Positions 31,283 through 43,260 of a stretch of DNA of 64,000 nucleotides are shown in pieces (positions within the stretch are counted from its first letter, which is position 1; every line of letters begins with the position of its first letter). The stretch covers positions 42,443,001 to 42,507,000 of the forward strand of contig NC_091262.1 in the NCBI RefSeq assembly GCF_042477335.2, read 5' to 3'. Position numbers and translations under genes: made by a program. The notes under the pieces are model-generated. The model made no database searches and was not told where the DNA came from. It saw only the letters and a list, made by a program, of their open reading frames with translations. The DNA comes from Ovis canadensis. Taxonomy: Eukaryota; Chordata; Mammalia; Artiodactyla; Bovidae.

Positions 31283-31474
31283 CGGTGGGTTAGTTGCTTA
31301 GTCATGTCCAACTCTCTGCCTGCCAGGCTCCTCTGTCCATGGGATTTCCCAGGCAAGAATACTGGAGTGGGTTGGCATTTCCTCCTCCAGGGGATATTCC
31401 TGACCTAGTGATCGAACCCACTCTGCTGCATTGCAGGTGGATTCTTTACCACTGAAACCACCAGGGAAGGTCCT
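31283..31474 (-). mobile_element. Bov-tA SINE, antisense
   Basis: Tail GTTAGTTGCTTAGTCATGTC at the left, head AAACCACCAGGGAAGG at the right. A short stretch after the tail (the GACCCC part) is missing. Confidence 0.9.
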
Positions 31475-32075
31475 ACTTGCTGTTTAGGAACCAGGAGTTG
31501 TGTATGGGCAGGTGTGTGTTGGTCTGGTCAAGTAGCAGTTCCAGCCCTGAACACTAGGTGGGGCTTCCCCATTACAGTTGCTTTCCTGTCAGATTCCCAG
31601 AAGCAGCCAGTGTTCACTTGTTTTTCCCTGGGACCATGAGCCTGGGCACGGAACAGGCAGCACTTCAGGTGGGCAGCCCGGATTGCGTGAGACTTTTTTT
31701 TCTAGAGACAGGACACTTTCTTACCCGACCTGGGCACTTGAGACTGGGCTGAGCAGGTATTTCAAGGAGGACCTGTCCTGCCAGGAAGCAGGGCCTTTGT
31801 TAATTATGGTAAAGATTTCCCAAGAATCTGCTCCATATTCAGCTCTGCATAGAAGAGAATCTACACTGCTGTTACTCCCACATGAGGAGGCGCAGGGAGG
31901 TGACAGGAACTGCTCGCGGTGTGCAGTGTGTATCCTGACTTCTGGCCATCTGTATGGCTTTGGGGTCTTGAGTTAAATGACCAGTGTCCAGTGTTTGAAA
32001 GGTGAAAACTGAAAAGACTGAAGGCACAAGAGACAATGGATGAACTTCTTCCTAAGCCGTTTTACATGCAGACCT
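31475..32075. other. Gap without gene
   Basis: GC-balanced sequence with overlapping + strand open frames (31558-31752 and 31578-31976). Their translations show no family I recognise, and they start within a few bases of a SINE edge. Treated as non-coding. Confidence 0.5.
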
Positions 32076-32259
32076 CAGCTTCCTTGGTCACCCCGTGGTA
32101 AAGAGTCTGCCTGCCAATGCAGGAGATGTGGGTTTGATCCCTGGGTTGGGAAGATCCCTTGGAGAAGGGAATGGCTGCCCACTCCAGAATCCTTGCCTGG
32201 TAGGTTAGACCATGGGGTATCAAAAGTGTTGGACGTGACTTAGTGACTAAAAACAACAC
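32076..32259 (+). mobile_element. Bov-tA SINE, sense
   Basis: Head CAGCTTCCTTGGTCACCCCG, tail GGACGTGACTTAGTGACTAA. Diverged, with the CATGGACAGAGGAGCC region shortened. Confidence 0.88.
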
Positions 32260-32386
32260 CTAAAGGAACCTAAAGAATATAAGCAAATTGGGGATAGTCC
32301 CTATCAAGGATTTGATGGAGCCAATGGCCTCAGAGAACTAGTAGGAAGATGAAGAGGTTCTCAAAAGTTATGAGTGAGGAACTCGT

Positions 32387-32460
32387 GAAAGTGAGAGTCG
32401 CTCAGTTGTGTTTGACTCTGCGACCCCATGGACTGTATATATAGTCCATGGAATTCATAC
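32387..32460 (-). mobile_element. Bov-tA tail fragment
   Basis: GTGAGAGTCGCTCAGTTGTG to GACTGTATATATAGTCCATG. Only the tail third remains. The palindrome GGACTATATATACAGTCC-like stretch at 32430-32452 comes from a local change in the SINE. Confidence 0.75.
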
Positions 32461-33049
32461 ATGGGCCTTTTTTGCCAGTAATTCTACTTGTGAAGGATTA
32501 ATTTCGAACCTAGGTTTGAAGGGTTTGTTAGCAAAACAAACCACTCGTTACACACATAAATAATTTCGATTTTTTTATAGATTTTTAAACTTAATTTCAA
32601 TGTACAGTGGTTAAAAATATAAATAGAAACAATAGAAGTAACAACATACTCATCACTAGATTGGGCTGACCTACAACCAGACTTAACAGTTGTGGGAAAT
32701 TCCTTGTTAGAGCAGTCTGGAATCCCAGGCAGGAGAGGGTCTTGGGCAGTGTGTCCACTCCATGGGTGAGACAGTTCCAGGGCTGTCACGTGTGATCCTG
32801 GCTGCAAAGTGATATCATCAGTTTGTGCGCAAAAATGTAGCTCTGGTTAACTTTAACCTTTTTACAGTGCTGTTCTTTTCACATTGTGAATCATGGGATT
32901 TTGTTAGATTCTGGAGCGGGGGGGTAGGGAGGTGGGGATTGGTTGACCAGATCCTCAGGGACTCAAAAATTCAAGACCTACTCCCTTCCTAATCTAAAGT
33001 GCTGCCTGACTTGCTACACATACCAGCAGACACAGAATCCAGGTGTTAC
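32461..33049. other. Gap without gene
   Basis: AT-rich then mixed sequence. No recognised repeat or gene. A - strand open frame at 32484-32807 has no family resemblance. Confidence 0.45.
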
Positions 33050-33790
33050 CAAAACCCCAAGTCCGTGTATGCAATGCTCAGTGAGATCAAACAATACTAA
33101 AACATTGGAGTTTGGAACAGAGAAAGGTTTATTATAGGTTCATGCAGGGAGATGGGTGGCTTATGCCCAAAGAACCCCAAAGTTACTGAAAACTTAGCAG
33201 AGCCCTTTATAAAGCAAAAGGGGAAGGAGGGGCATGGTTAGCTGTTGAAGATTTCTTGGTTTCAGATCCTTTGTTCCTGAGGCCCAGTGATGGTCAGGTA
33301 ATGATATTCCTGTAAATCTCCACTAAACGAATGTTACTGTCTGTCCCGACAAGAAAGAGCAAGATCCCAAGGCACAGCTGTCACCCTCCAGGGTCTCCAT
33401 CCTGGCTAAGAGGCACTGACCAATAGCTGAGCAGGGCCCATTGCCTGGTAACAGGTGCAGAATAATGATGCGCAGCAATGGCTGCTAAGATCTGCGCTTA
33501 CTGTGCTCTGTCACAGAGGCAGAATCCAGGCAGGTTAGAGGTCTGCTCTCCTGCTGCTGAAGCCTGAACAAGACTTCCTCCATTTTGGTCTGCCTAACTT
33601 GAAGGAAGTTCAAGGGCATGTTCAAAGGGCAGCAAAGAGGGTGGGGGTGATCTCTAGTCAGTTGCAGGAGCCTCAGCTGGCAGCCAACTGTCTTGTTTGG
33701 GTCTGACCTTTAGACTCTGTTCCCCTGTTATGGGAACTCTGATCAGAGGCTGTTACATGGGGAAGCTCATCACAGGCTGGGCGCCATGTT
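33050..33790 (-). mobile_element. Probable solitary LTR, antisense
   Basis: Read backwards, it has the AATAAA signal (TTTATT at 33127-33133) followed by CCTTTCTCTGTTCC, as in an R region, and about 650 bases of GC-balanced U3-like sequence upstream. No retroviral gene is seen next to it. Boundaries and family are not fixed. Alternatively it is another kind of old repeat. Confidence 0.45.
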
Positions 33791-34217
33791 GATCACCACC
33801 TTCAGATCATGGTACTCTAGAAATTCAGAATTTATCACTGTAGCATGCCGTGTGTCACTACTTTGAAGCACGTCTATCTTGCTTTGTCAGCATTCTTCCA
33901 CTCACCTCAGTAACTTCTGGTGGGCAGGTGGTGTGTTACTTATTGCTCTCTCCACATCACTGTCCCCAGCACAGCGTCATGCAGACAGTGACCCTCATAT
34001 GCGCTGCTGAATGAATGCCATAGGTGTCTTGCAGGTATTGAAGCACCTGAGTGGGATTCTGGACTCTGGCGGGTGAGATGGTTGCAGGGTGGCGACATAC
34101 AGAAGTTGGCTCTAAATAAATATTGGCCACAGCACCACGTGAATCTGATTCTTGCAAATTGCTGAGGAGCATTGGTTTATGGTGCCTATAAAAATTTTTA
34201 GAGGATTTTATGTTTCA

Positions 34218-34336
34218 AGGGACTTCTCTGGCAGTCCAGTTGTTAAGATTCCATGCTTCCACCACAGGGGGCGTGGGTTTGATCCCTGGCTGGGGAACTA
34301 AGATCCCACATGCTTCACTGTGCAGCCAAAAAGGAA
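34218..34336 (+). mobile_element. CHR-type SINE, sense, short
   Basis: GACTTCTCTGGCAGTCCAGT head, GTGGGTTTGATCCCTGGCTG B box and CAGCCAAAAAGGAAAAGA tail. This is the sense form of the element seen antisense at 43944. Confidence 0.85.
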
Positions 34337-35489
34337 AAGAATAGATTTTTACACTTCAAGATTTAAAATGTAAAGATGTCTTCTGTATGCCACACAACTT
34401 TGCTTTCTTCACTTTTAAAGTACTTTGTGCCAGAATTGCATTTATTTTTGGCACATGATCAGGTAAGAAATTTGCAGATAGTTCTGATTCATTCCTTTAG
34501 CAGTGAATAGAAAGCATGCTGTAACTGATGCTGCTTTTCAGATATGTCAGGAGAACTTGAAAAGGCAGGCAGGTTCCTTCATGTGTGCTCAAGTTTCCCT
34601 CTGTCCAAGCCAGAGTGTGTGAACTGTCATAAGAAGGTTAGAGGGTATGCGGTTCGGTATAAATTCTTGGATTTGAAGTATGGAAATTGTGCTTTAAAAG
34701 CATGCTTTTACACAGGAGGAGGCAGCTTTGATTAAGACACTGGACGTGGTTTACTGAGACTGCAGGAGAGCAGGGCTCAGGGTCTGTGTTGTGGCCCAGC
34801 ATCTCAGGAGTAAGCTAAAGAGTAAGCTAGAGACCTAAACACATTGCTGAGACCTTCTGGAGAGAGCAGCTGGATCAGAGCATCTCCGTTTGCAAATACT
34901 AAGTGAGACAAACAGGTGGTTAAACTGGCGCCTCCTTGCCACAAAGAACAAGCCAACAAATAAACCTGGCAGGAGATGAGGAAAAAGACAACCCCCCCCC
35001 ACCCCCACCGCAAAAAAAAATCCAGAAACGGTAAGAGAAGAAAAAGTTATTGTGTGTGCCAGGTTACTCCTGCAAGTGGTATTGGTGGTGAATCACCACA
35101 ATCTGGGGACTCTGTCTCAGGAGAGCGGCTAGCTGGGAGTGGGTTGAGTATCCTTATCGTTCCCTGTCCATGGGGGAGGGGTGTGCTGAACAGCGCAGCT
35201 GGAGAGCAACCAGGATGGACTCTGATGGAGCTGGGGGTTCCACATCGAGCCAGAGAATGGATCCAGAGCCTGGGATGTTCACCAAAGGTTATGGCATCAC
35301 CTCCTACACGGGGCAGGAAACTCTGCCAGGGACATTTAGAAAACCTTGGTGAAGAGACGAGAGATCAGATACTCCAGGAAAAACAGTCTCAGCTGAGCTC
35401 TTCCCACATCGCCTCTGGCAGTCAGGCTCCAGAGCATTACGTGGAACACAAAATACAGCTTTCACACTGCTCAGAGAGGAAACAAGCAG
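34337..35489. other. Gap with unexplained open frames
   Basis: The longest frame is 34976-35494 (+, 172 codons), starting in a C-rich stretch and ending in a + strand L1 tail. A 63-codon frame at 34544 has an HxxC-like pair but no family I can name. No splice structure or promoter supports either. Treated as non-coding. Confidence 0.4.
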
Positions 35490-36192
35490 GGTGATCTGTT
35501 CACTCGATACCATGAGGTTGCCCACATCATACAACAACATGATAAAAAGGAACAACAGCTTCATATCCACTAGAATAACTGCAATAGGAAGGATAGTCAA
35601 ACAAGAATTAGGATGGGGAGAAACTGGAACCGTCATATATTGCTGGTGGGAATGGAAAACGATTGCAGCCACTTTGTAAAACAGTCTGGCAGTTCTTAAA
35701 AAATTTCAAGCATGGAGTTAACTATTTTTGACTCGTGAATTCTACTTCTAAATACATGCCCCCCCCCCCGACAAAAAAAGAAAATATAGGTATATGCAAA
35801 AACTTGCTCATAGCAGCAATATCCATAACAGTCAAAAGTAGAAACAAGCCAAATGTCCACCAAGTGATCATGTGGTGTGCTTAGTTGCTCAGTCGTGCAC
35901 AACTCTCTGTGACACCATGGACTGCAGCCCACCAGGCTCCTCTGTTCATGGGATTTCCCAGACAAGAATACCGGAGTGGGTTGCTATTTCTTACTCCAGG
36001 AGATCTTCCCTACCCAGGAATTGAACCCCTATCTCTTGCGTCTCCTGAATTGGCAGGTGGATTCTTTACCACTGATGCCACCTGGGGAGCCCCCAGTGAT
36101 GGGTAACACGTTAAGAAAATGTGGTCTATCCGAACAATACAATACTGTTCAGTCATGGAAAGGAATAAGGTACTGATATATGCTAAAACATG
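35490..36192 (+). mobile_element. L1 ORF2 3' part, sense, left piece
   Basis: Late ORF2 wording such as GGTGGGAATGGAAAACGATT and CAAGCCAAATGTCCACCAAG. A Bov-tA interrupts it (35872-36092), and a BovB splits it at about 36192. It resumes at 37532. A C10 run at 35760 is part of it. Confidence 0.75.
35872..36092 (-). mobile_element. Bov-tA SINE nested in L1
   Basis: Tail GTGCTTAGTTGCTCAGTCGT at the left, head ATGCCACCTGGGGAGCCC at the right. AGTGAT flanks it (35863-35868, 36095-36100), a short candidate target duplication. It has the extra TCTTGCGTCTCCTGAATTGG insert of one Bov-tA subtype. Confidence 0.92.
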
Positions 36193-37531
36193 TTTTGGAG
36201 GTGGGAAAGGGAATGCCAAAGAATGTTCAAACTACCGCATAATTGCACTCATCTCACATGCTAATAAAGTAATTCTCAAAATTCTCCAAGCCAAGCTTCA
36301 GCAATACGTGAACCGTGAACTTCCAGATGTTCAAGCTGGTTTTAGAAAAGGCAGAGGAACCAGAGATCAAATTGCCAACATCCACTGGATCATGGAAAAA
36401 GCAAGAGAGTTCCAGAAAAACATCTATTTCTGCTTTATTGACTATGCCAAAGCCTTTGACTGCATGGATCACAATAAACTGTGGAAAATTCTGAAAGAGA
36501 TGGGAATACCAGACCACCTGACCTGCCTCTTGAGAAACCTGTATGCAGGTCAGGAAGCAAAGGTAGAACTGGACATGGAACAGCAGACTGGTTCCAAATA
36601 GGAAAAGGAGTACATCAAGGCTGTATATTGTCACCCTGCTTATTTAACTTCTATGCAGAGTACATCATGAGAAACACTGGGCTGGAGGAAGCACAAGCTG
36701 GAATCAAGATTGCCGGGAGAAACATCAATAACCTCAGATATGCAGATGACACCACCCTTATGGCAGAAAGTGAAGAGGAACTAAAACGCCTCTTGGTGGA
36801 AGTGAAAGAGGAGAGTGAAAAGTTTGGCTTAAAGCTCAACATTCAGAAAATGAAGATCATGGCATCAGGTCCTATCACTTCATGAGAAATAGATGGGGAA
36901 ACAGTGGAAACAGCGTCAGACTTTATTTTGGGGGGCTCCAAAATCACTGCAGATGGTGACTGCAGCCATGAAATTAAAAGACGCTTACTCCTTGGAAGAA
37001 AAGTTGTGACCAACCTAGACAGCATATTGAAAAACAGAGACATTACTTTGCTAACAAAGGTCCGTCTAGTCAAGGCTATGGTTTTTCCTGTGGTCATGTA
37101 TGGTTGTGAGAGTTGGACTGTGAAGAAAGCTGAGCGCCGAAGAATTGATGCTTTTGAACTGTGGTGTTGGAGAAGACTCTTGAGAGTCCCTTGGACTGCA
37201 AGGAGATCCAACCAGTTCATTCTGAAGGAGATCAGGCCTGGGATTTCTTTGGAAGGAATGATGCTAAAGCTGAAACTCCAGTGCTTTGGCCACCTCATGC
37301 GAAGAATTGACTCATTGGAAAAGACTCTGATGCTGGGAGGGATTAGGGGCATGAGGAAAAGGGGACAACAGAGGATGAGATGGTTGGATGGCATCACCGA
37401 CTCAATGGATGTGAGTTTGAGTGAACTCTGGGAGTTGGTGATGGGCAGGGAGGCCTGGCGTGCTGTCATTCATGGGGTTGCAAAGAGTCAGACATGACTG
37501 AGCAACTGAACTGAACTGAACTGAAACCTCC
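36193..37531 (+). mobile_element. BovB LINE, most complete sense copy
   Basis: It runs from AATGCCAAAGAATGTTCAAA to the CTGAA repeat end, about 1.3 kb. RT motifs A (FIDYAKAFD), B (GVHQGCILSPC) and C (YADDTTLM) are all present. Only two breaks are seen: a frameshift near 36565 and a TGG to TGA stop at 36883-36885. The endonuclease half is missing. It lies in a + strand L1 that continues after it. Confidence 0.95.
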
Positions 37532-37600
37532 AAAACATGATACCAAATGAAAGACTCAGGTATATTTTAGGCTGATTAACTTTATGTCTTACTATCTCAG
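37532..37600 (+). mobile_element. L1 ORF2 3' part, right piece
   Basis: AAAACATGATACCAAATGAA continues the L1 left at 36192, as expected for the wording that follows the ATGGATGAACCTC region in L1. Confidence 0.6.
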
Positions 37601-37904
37601 TAAAGCTAAAAAATGGTACAGCAACTGTATATACTATAGCAGGGGGAACAGGAGAACTCAGAAGAAAGAAAGAGGAGAAAGGAACATCTTGGAAAGAAAG
37701 AGGAAGAGCTCATCTTGCAGAAAATGTAACTCAGGAAATAGAAGACAAATTCTGCTTTTGTGTGTGCGTGTGTGCTGTAGGGCACATGAGTGTATTCATT
37801 CAGCTAATAGATACTGAGGCCCTTCTGGGCACTAGAGGTAGAGCAGAGGGCAAGTGCTTCCTGTCCTAGAGCTTCTATTCTTGTGTACAGATATGAGAAA
37901 GTAA

Positions 37905-38109
37905 AAGTGTTCATTGCTCAGTCATGTTACATTCTTTGCAACCCCATGGACTATAGCCCGCCAGGCTCCTCTGCCCGTGGGATTTCCCAGGCAAGAATAC
38001 TGGGGTGGGTTGCCATTTCCTACTTGAGGAGAATCTTCCTGACCCAGGGATTGAACCTGCGTCTCCCACACAGCAGGTGGATTCTTTACCTCTGAGCCAC
38101 CAGGGAAGA
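37905..38109 (-). mobile_element. Bov-tA SINE, antisense
   Basis: Tail GTTCATTGCTCAGTCATGTT, head GAGCCACCAGGGAAG. Nearly full length. Confidence 0.92.
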
Positions 38110-38449
38110 ACAGGTCTGTGCGCACAAGGTTGTTGATTCCATTGGACCACTCCTTCCAATTGACTTATCGGACTTATTGGACAATTGACTTATTGGACAG
38201 GGGTATTGATTTATCCTCGTGGAATAGACACAGTCTGCGTGTGGATTTGTCTTCCTAGCCTTCTTAGCTGATTCACTCAAGATGGCTTTTGCTTAAAGAA
38301 CTAATTTCACAGCAAACTACCTGTAGCTCCAAGAGTGAGGTGTTGCTCAGAAAGGGGAAAATGGCGCCAATAGCAGCCAGGTTTTGATTTTTAATCTCTG
38401 AATATTTTTTTAAAAAATGCTCAGAATACTGCTCTAGTTGTAGTGGGTA

Positions 38450-38712
38450 GGGGCTCCTCTGTTTCTGTTCGCTAAGTTGTACACAGGCTTCTCATTGCAG
38501 TGGCTTCTCTAGTTGAGGAGCACAGGCTCTAGAGTGCATGGGTTTCAGTTGTTGTGACACATAAGCTCAGTAATTGCAGCTCCCAAGCTCTATAGTTGTA
38601 GCTCATGGACCTAGTTCCTCCTTGGAATGTGGGATCTTCCTGGATTCGATCGAACCTGTGTCTCCTGCATTGGCAGATGGATTGTTCACCACTGAGCCAC
38701 CAGGGCAGCCCC
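38450..38712 (-). mobile_element. CHR-type SINE, antisense, diverged
   Basis: CATTGCAGTGGCTTCTCTAG, GAATGTGGGATCTTCCTGG and GAGCCACCAGGGCAGCCCC at the right end. Confidence 0.75.
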
Positions 38713-39060
38713 AGAATTCAGTCCTTTTAAAGGCTGTATAACATTCCACTGTTTGTCCATTCATCTGTTGATGGAAATTTGGGTTGTTTAAAAATGGCAA
38801 CCCACTCCAGGATTCTTGCCTGGAAAATCCCATGGACAGAGGAGCCTGGTAGGCTACAGTCCATGGGGTTGCAAAGATTTGGACAGGACTGAGCGACTTC
38901 ACTTCACATGCCTTTTGGCTATCGTGAATAATGCTGCTATGAACACTGGTGTACAGATAGCTGTTTGAATCCCTGTTTGAATTATTTCGGGTATATGCCC
39001 AGAAGTGGAATTCCTGGATCATATAGTAATTCTTTTTAACTTTTTGAGGGATATGTGATG
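38713..39060 (-). mobile_element. L1 3' part, antisense, split by a Bov-A
   Basis: AACATTCCACTGTTTGTCC and ATGCTGCTATGAACACTGG are antisense L1 ORF2 end wording. A Bov-A monomer sits between them. Confidence 0.75.
38790..38908 (+). mobile_element. Bov-A monomer, sense
   Basis: ATGGCAACCCACTCCAGGAT to GGACTGAGCGACTTCACTTC. It has no tRNA head. About 120 bases, the size of one Bov-A unit. Confidence 0.85.
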
Positions 39061-42000
39061 TTTTCTTGATGAATTGACCCGTTCATTATCCTGTAATTTC
39101 ATCTTTATCACTGGTAATATTCCTTCTTCTGAAGTCTACTTTCCTGAGATTAATATAACCACTATTATACTAATGTTATACTATTTATTAGTGTTTGCCT
39201 GGTAGTGTATCTTCTTCCATCCTTTTATAAAATATAAAAGTTTTTATATTTAATTTTTATGTTTATATTGAATTTATATGTCTTCATATTTAATTGAGTT
39301 TCTTTTAGATGCATGTGTTGGGTTTTGATTTTTCATCTCATCTGACAATCTCTGCCTTTTTAATTGAGTATTTTAGATTATTTACATTTAACATCACTAG
39401 TGATAACATTGGATTTAAGTCTACCAGGTTGTTATTTATTTTCTGTTTGTTCCATCTGTTCCTTGTCTTCTTTTTCATCTTTTCCCGCCTACTTTTGGAT
39501 TAGTTGAATTTAAAAAAATATATTTTCAGTCATTTTTATTCAAATATTTTTTTCTGCTTCATACTCTTTCTCCTTTTTTCCCAAGACTCTAATGATACAA
39601 TTGTTAGATTTTTTGGTAATCGTCTCACAAGTTCCTGAGGAGCTGTTTTTCTTCTTCTTTTTTAAAGTCTATATTCTCTCTGTTGTTCAGATTGGAAATT
39701 TCTAGTGTCTTTGCATTCACTGATTGTTTCCTCTACTATCTCCAATTTACTTCTGAACAATTGTCCAGGGAGTTTTAATTTTAATTATCACGATTTTTTA
39801 GTTCTATAATTTCCCTTCTATTCTGTTTTTATGTCTTCTGTTTATTTGCTGACATTTTCCTGTTTTTTATTTAAGTGTGTATGTAATTGTTCACTGAAGC
39901 ATCTTTATCATGACTGCTTTAAATCCTTGTCAGATTAATTCCAACCTCCAAGTAATCTCAGCGCTGGTGCCTTTTGTTTATCTTCTTTCATTCAAGTTGT
40001 TGGTTTGTGGTGTGGCAAGTAGCTTTGTGCCCTGGCCACCTCTCTGGCATTGTGTTGCAAGACCTGTTTGATATTACTCCCATTTAAATCCTTTTTCTGT
40101 TTGGGTGTAGTGTGCAAGTCCAGCCTGGGGTGCATGCAGAGCTTCTGTGGGGCTTCACTGACTCCACCCTGACAGTAGCGCAGGGACTCATGCCTTGCTG
40201 CAGGTGGTGTAACCTGGTCACAGGAGCCCTGGTAGGACAGGCTGCTGTGATGTGAACTGTCCGTAGAGGGCCAGGGGGCAAGGAGCATGTGGCTGACTGC
40301 AGGAGCTGAGGGCTGCAGTCCTACAACTTTGAGGAATCCAGTTCTTTCCACAACCATGTGAGTTTGGAGGAAGACCTCAAGATCCCAAAAGGAGCACAGC
40401 CCCATGGCACATGAGTGCAGCCTGGGGTGAGATGCTGAGACAGAGAACCTGCTAAGCCACTCAGAGTCTAGATCCACAAGTGTCCTTCTGAACCATCCAC
40501 ACTTTACAGCTGTGGAAGACTGACATGCCCTTTCTGCTGCTCCTCCTCCCTCCTCATGTTCCAGGGTTCCTGCCATTGTCATTTCCTTTCCATCTGAAGA
40601 ACTTCCTATAGCATTTTTTTTGTTTTTACTAGAGCAGGTCTGCTAGCAACAAATTCCTTAGATTCCCTTCTGAGAATACCTTTATTTCACCTTTGTCCCT
40701 GAAACATAGTTTTGCTAAATATAGAATTCTTGGTGACAGCTTTTTTTCTCTCAGCACTTGAAAAATGCTTCTTTCTGGAGTTCATGATTTTTAATGAGAA
40801 ACATGCTGTCACAGTTATAGTTTTACTGTTCACACCAAGTAACACATTTGTTTCTGGTGGCTTTCAAGATTTTTCTTTGTGTTTCTTTTTCAGGGATTTG
40901 ATTATGATGTATCCAGGCATAAGGTTCTTTCAGCTTATCCTGTTTAGGGTTTGCTTAACTTCTTGAATGTGTAAGTTTCTTTTTTAAATTTGCTAAGTTT
41001 TCAGTCTTTATTTCTTAATTTTTTCAGCATTACACTCATTCTCTCCTGCTGGGTCTCCAGTGACAAGAATATTAGATCATTTTGTTGTCCCACATATTGT
41101 TACTGAGATTCTGTTCATTTTCAAAATCTATTCTCTCCCTGTTGAAATTGGATAATTTCTGTTTTTCTGTCTTCCGGTTCACGGATTCTTTCAAATGTCA
41201 CCTCCACCTGCTGTTCAGCCCGTTCAGTGAGTTTTACATTTTCTTTTTTTTTTCAGTTCTCAAGTTGTTATTGGGTTCTTCTTAAATCTTCATTTTCTTC
41301 ACAAAATTTCTATTTTTTCATCTTTTCCCAGATTTAGTGTATGTGCCTTGGAACATTTTTATGATAGCGCCTGTAAAATTCTTGTCAGGTAATTATAGCA
41401 TCTGTATCATCTTGGTGTTGGCTCTGCTAATAGCTCTTTCCCATTCGAGTTGAGATTTTCCGGATCTTACTATGATGAGTAATTGTAGGATGTGCCAGGA
41501 CAAATTGAGTGTTACTTTATGAGGTCCCAGTTTCCATTTCAGGCTGTTAAGCAGGCACTCAACCAGCTGGGGTCAGAATGTGTGTTCTGGCACACCTCTG
41601 TGGGCTGCAGTGCAGAGGCCGGTTGGATCACAGCGCTGTCCTGCTCAGCTGCATGCTCCCTGGAGGCCAGCATTTGATGTGGAGTGCAGTTCTTCAGTCC
41701 TTTGATGTGTTCGTTCTGGCTCGTCATGTCTGGGCTGTTTGGGGGTCTGCCCAGGACTCCATGCACAGATTTAATGTCCCTGTCTCCAGCTCTTTCCCCT
41801 CTGTCATCCTCAACCCTCCCCCGCCGATGGGGAGGGAGCGGGTGCTGCCTCCTTGTTTGCTGAGTGAGTGTGAGTCTGCCACAGTCTCTGCAGTAGTACT
41901 GCCTGGTGATGGGGAGACAGAAATGGTAGCCGGGGATCCCTCCATAGTTAGTGTGGGGTGAGATGTGGAGCGAGTCTGTGCCTCTGCTCACGTTAGTGTA

Positions 42001-42440
42001 GGATAGAACAGTCGACAGGTCACCTCTGCCTGCAGGCAGGGGTGGTCACAGAGCTTTCCGCAGTCTCCACGGCCCTGCTCCAGTATGGAGAACCCTTGTC
42101 AGTATAGGGCACCAAAGCTCTGCCTGCTGTCCATCCCTCTGGCTGCAGTGTTGGGTGGGGCGGGGGTGGAGTGGCTGTTTTGAGGTTTCCTCTGCAGTGA
42201 GTGGGTTCTATCCTGCAGGACTGCCCTTTGTCAAGGCTTTGGGGCAGAGAGAAGAGGCTCCCCTTGGAGGCTGTTGGCCTGTACAGGGCATGCTGGCATT
42301 TGTGGGTTGTGGCCCCTGTGACTCCCAGGCAAGGATCTGTCAGAAGAACACGCTGCCTGGCTGTCCTCCAGTCAAGATCCCCATGCCTACCTCCTCTTCT
42401 CTGCCCCTGAGTATCCTGCCAGCTTCTCTGTGTTTGTGAA
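39061..42440 (-). mobile_element. Antisense L1/HAL1-like block with GC-rich patches
   Basis: T-rich antisense LINE wording (TTTTAGATTATTTACATTTA; TTCTTGTCAGGTAATTATAG) alternates with GC-rich patches at about 40,010-40,600 and 41,490-42,440. The LINE wording just before both patches is alike (TCCTTGTCAGATTAATTCC and TTCTTGTCAGGTAATTATAG). They may be 5' regions of two related antisense copies. The 196-codon frame at 39992-40582 and those at 41539-41991 lie in these patches and show no host protein family. Confidence 0.5.
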
Positions 42441-43089
42441 GAGCTTTATTTGTACACAGTGAAGAGCAGGGTGAAATGTGTACTCTGTCTGCAACCAGAA
42501 GCTGTGGATTATCTTCCATTGTGATTTACAGTAAGAAAAATCTTCTCTAGTCACCTCATCTTTGCCATTTCCAGTGCCCCCCATCTCTCTGTCAGTTGAG
42601 TTCCTGTCTGCTGTCCTATCCATGTAGTAAACGGTGAGTCTCCACTTTTGATGTTGGACCATACACAACTTTCTCTCCTCCCTCCCTTTTAGCTCCACAC
42701 CTGAGGCAAAAGCCAATAAGAAAGTGGTAAGAAAACCTGCGCTCTCCCTCCAGGAGTGGGGCCGGCAGGAAGCTCACGAGAGCTCAGCCAGTTGCCAGAG
42801 CCCCTTCCATCACCACTGGCCCTGCGCTGCTCAAGCCAGCTGGTCTGTCTGGCAGCCCCTGCCCCTCTCTCCTCAGGAAACCCCCTGGGTGGTAAATCTT
42901 CTGCATCTTCTTGGTGCCCGTGACCTTACGAGTCTCAACATCCCAGTCTTCCCCTAGGAGGGGGTCCCTCCCATCCTCCTTCTGCCTCATGAACTCAAAG
43001 TCTGCTTTCTTTAAAGAAGTGTCCTGAACATCTTGTGTGTGCTCTTCTGTGTATAAAGTACTCGTTCCTCTGGCTGCCTTAAAGCTTTT
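42441..43089. other. Gap without gene
   Basis: Moderately GC-rich sequence. Open frames on both strands (42387-42716, 42784-43143) have no recognised family, and no splice pattern is seen. Confidence 0.45.
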
Positions 43090-43260
43090 TTCTTCAAAAA
43101 AGTATTTTTTCCCTCTAGTTTTACTGAAATATAATAGACACAAAGCATTGTGTAAGTTTAAGGTATATGGAATGATTGGACTTAAATCATGACTTGATTA
43201 TCACAGTAAGTGTAGTGAATAGGCATCATATCAGATATATATATACACACACAGAATTAA
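43090..43260 (-). mobile_element. Old L1 3' UTR fragment
   Basis: AGTTTTACTGAAATATAATA and AAGTTTAAGGTATATGGAAT are antisense L1 3' UTR wording. It ends in a short TATA/CACA repeat. Confidence 0.55.

Noticed and set aside
34544-34735. 63-codon frame with a Cys-x2-Cys-His-like pattern
   Set aside because: It is too short, has no second half of a zinc site or family match, and there is no sign of splicing.
39992-40582. 196-codon frame on the - strand as a new gene
   Set aside because: It has no family resemblance, lies in a GC-rich patch between antisense LINE pieces, and has no splice or promoter support.
40712-40966. Hydrophobic 84-codon frame as a membrane protein
   Set aside because: Phe/Leu-rich translation is expected from T-rich antisense LINE sequence. 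Similar frames occur all over 26-30 and 39-50 kb.
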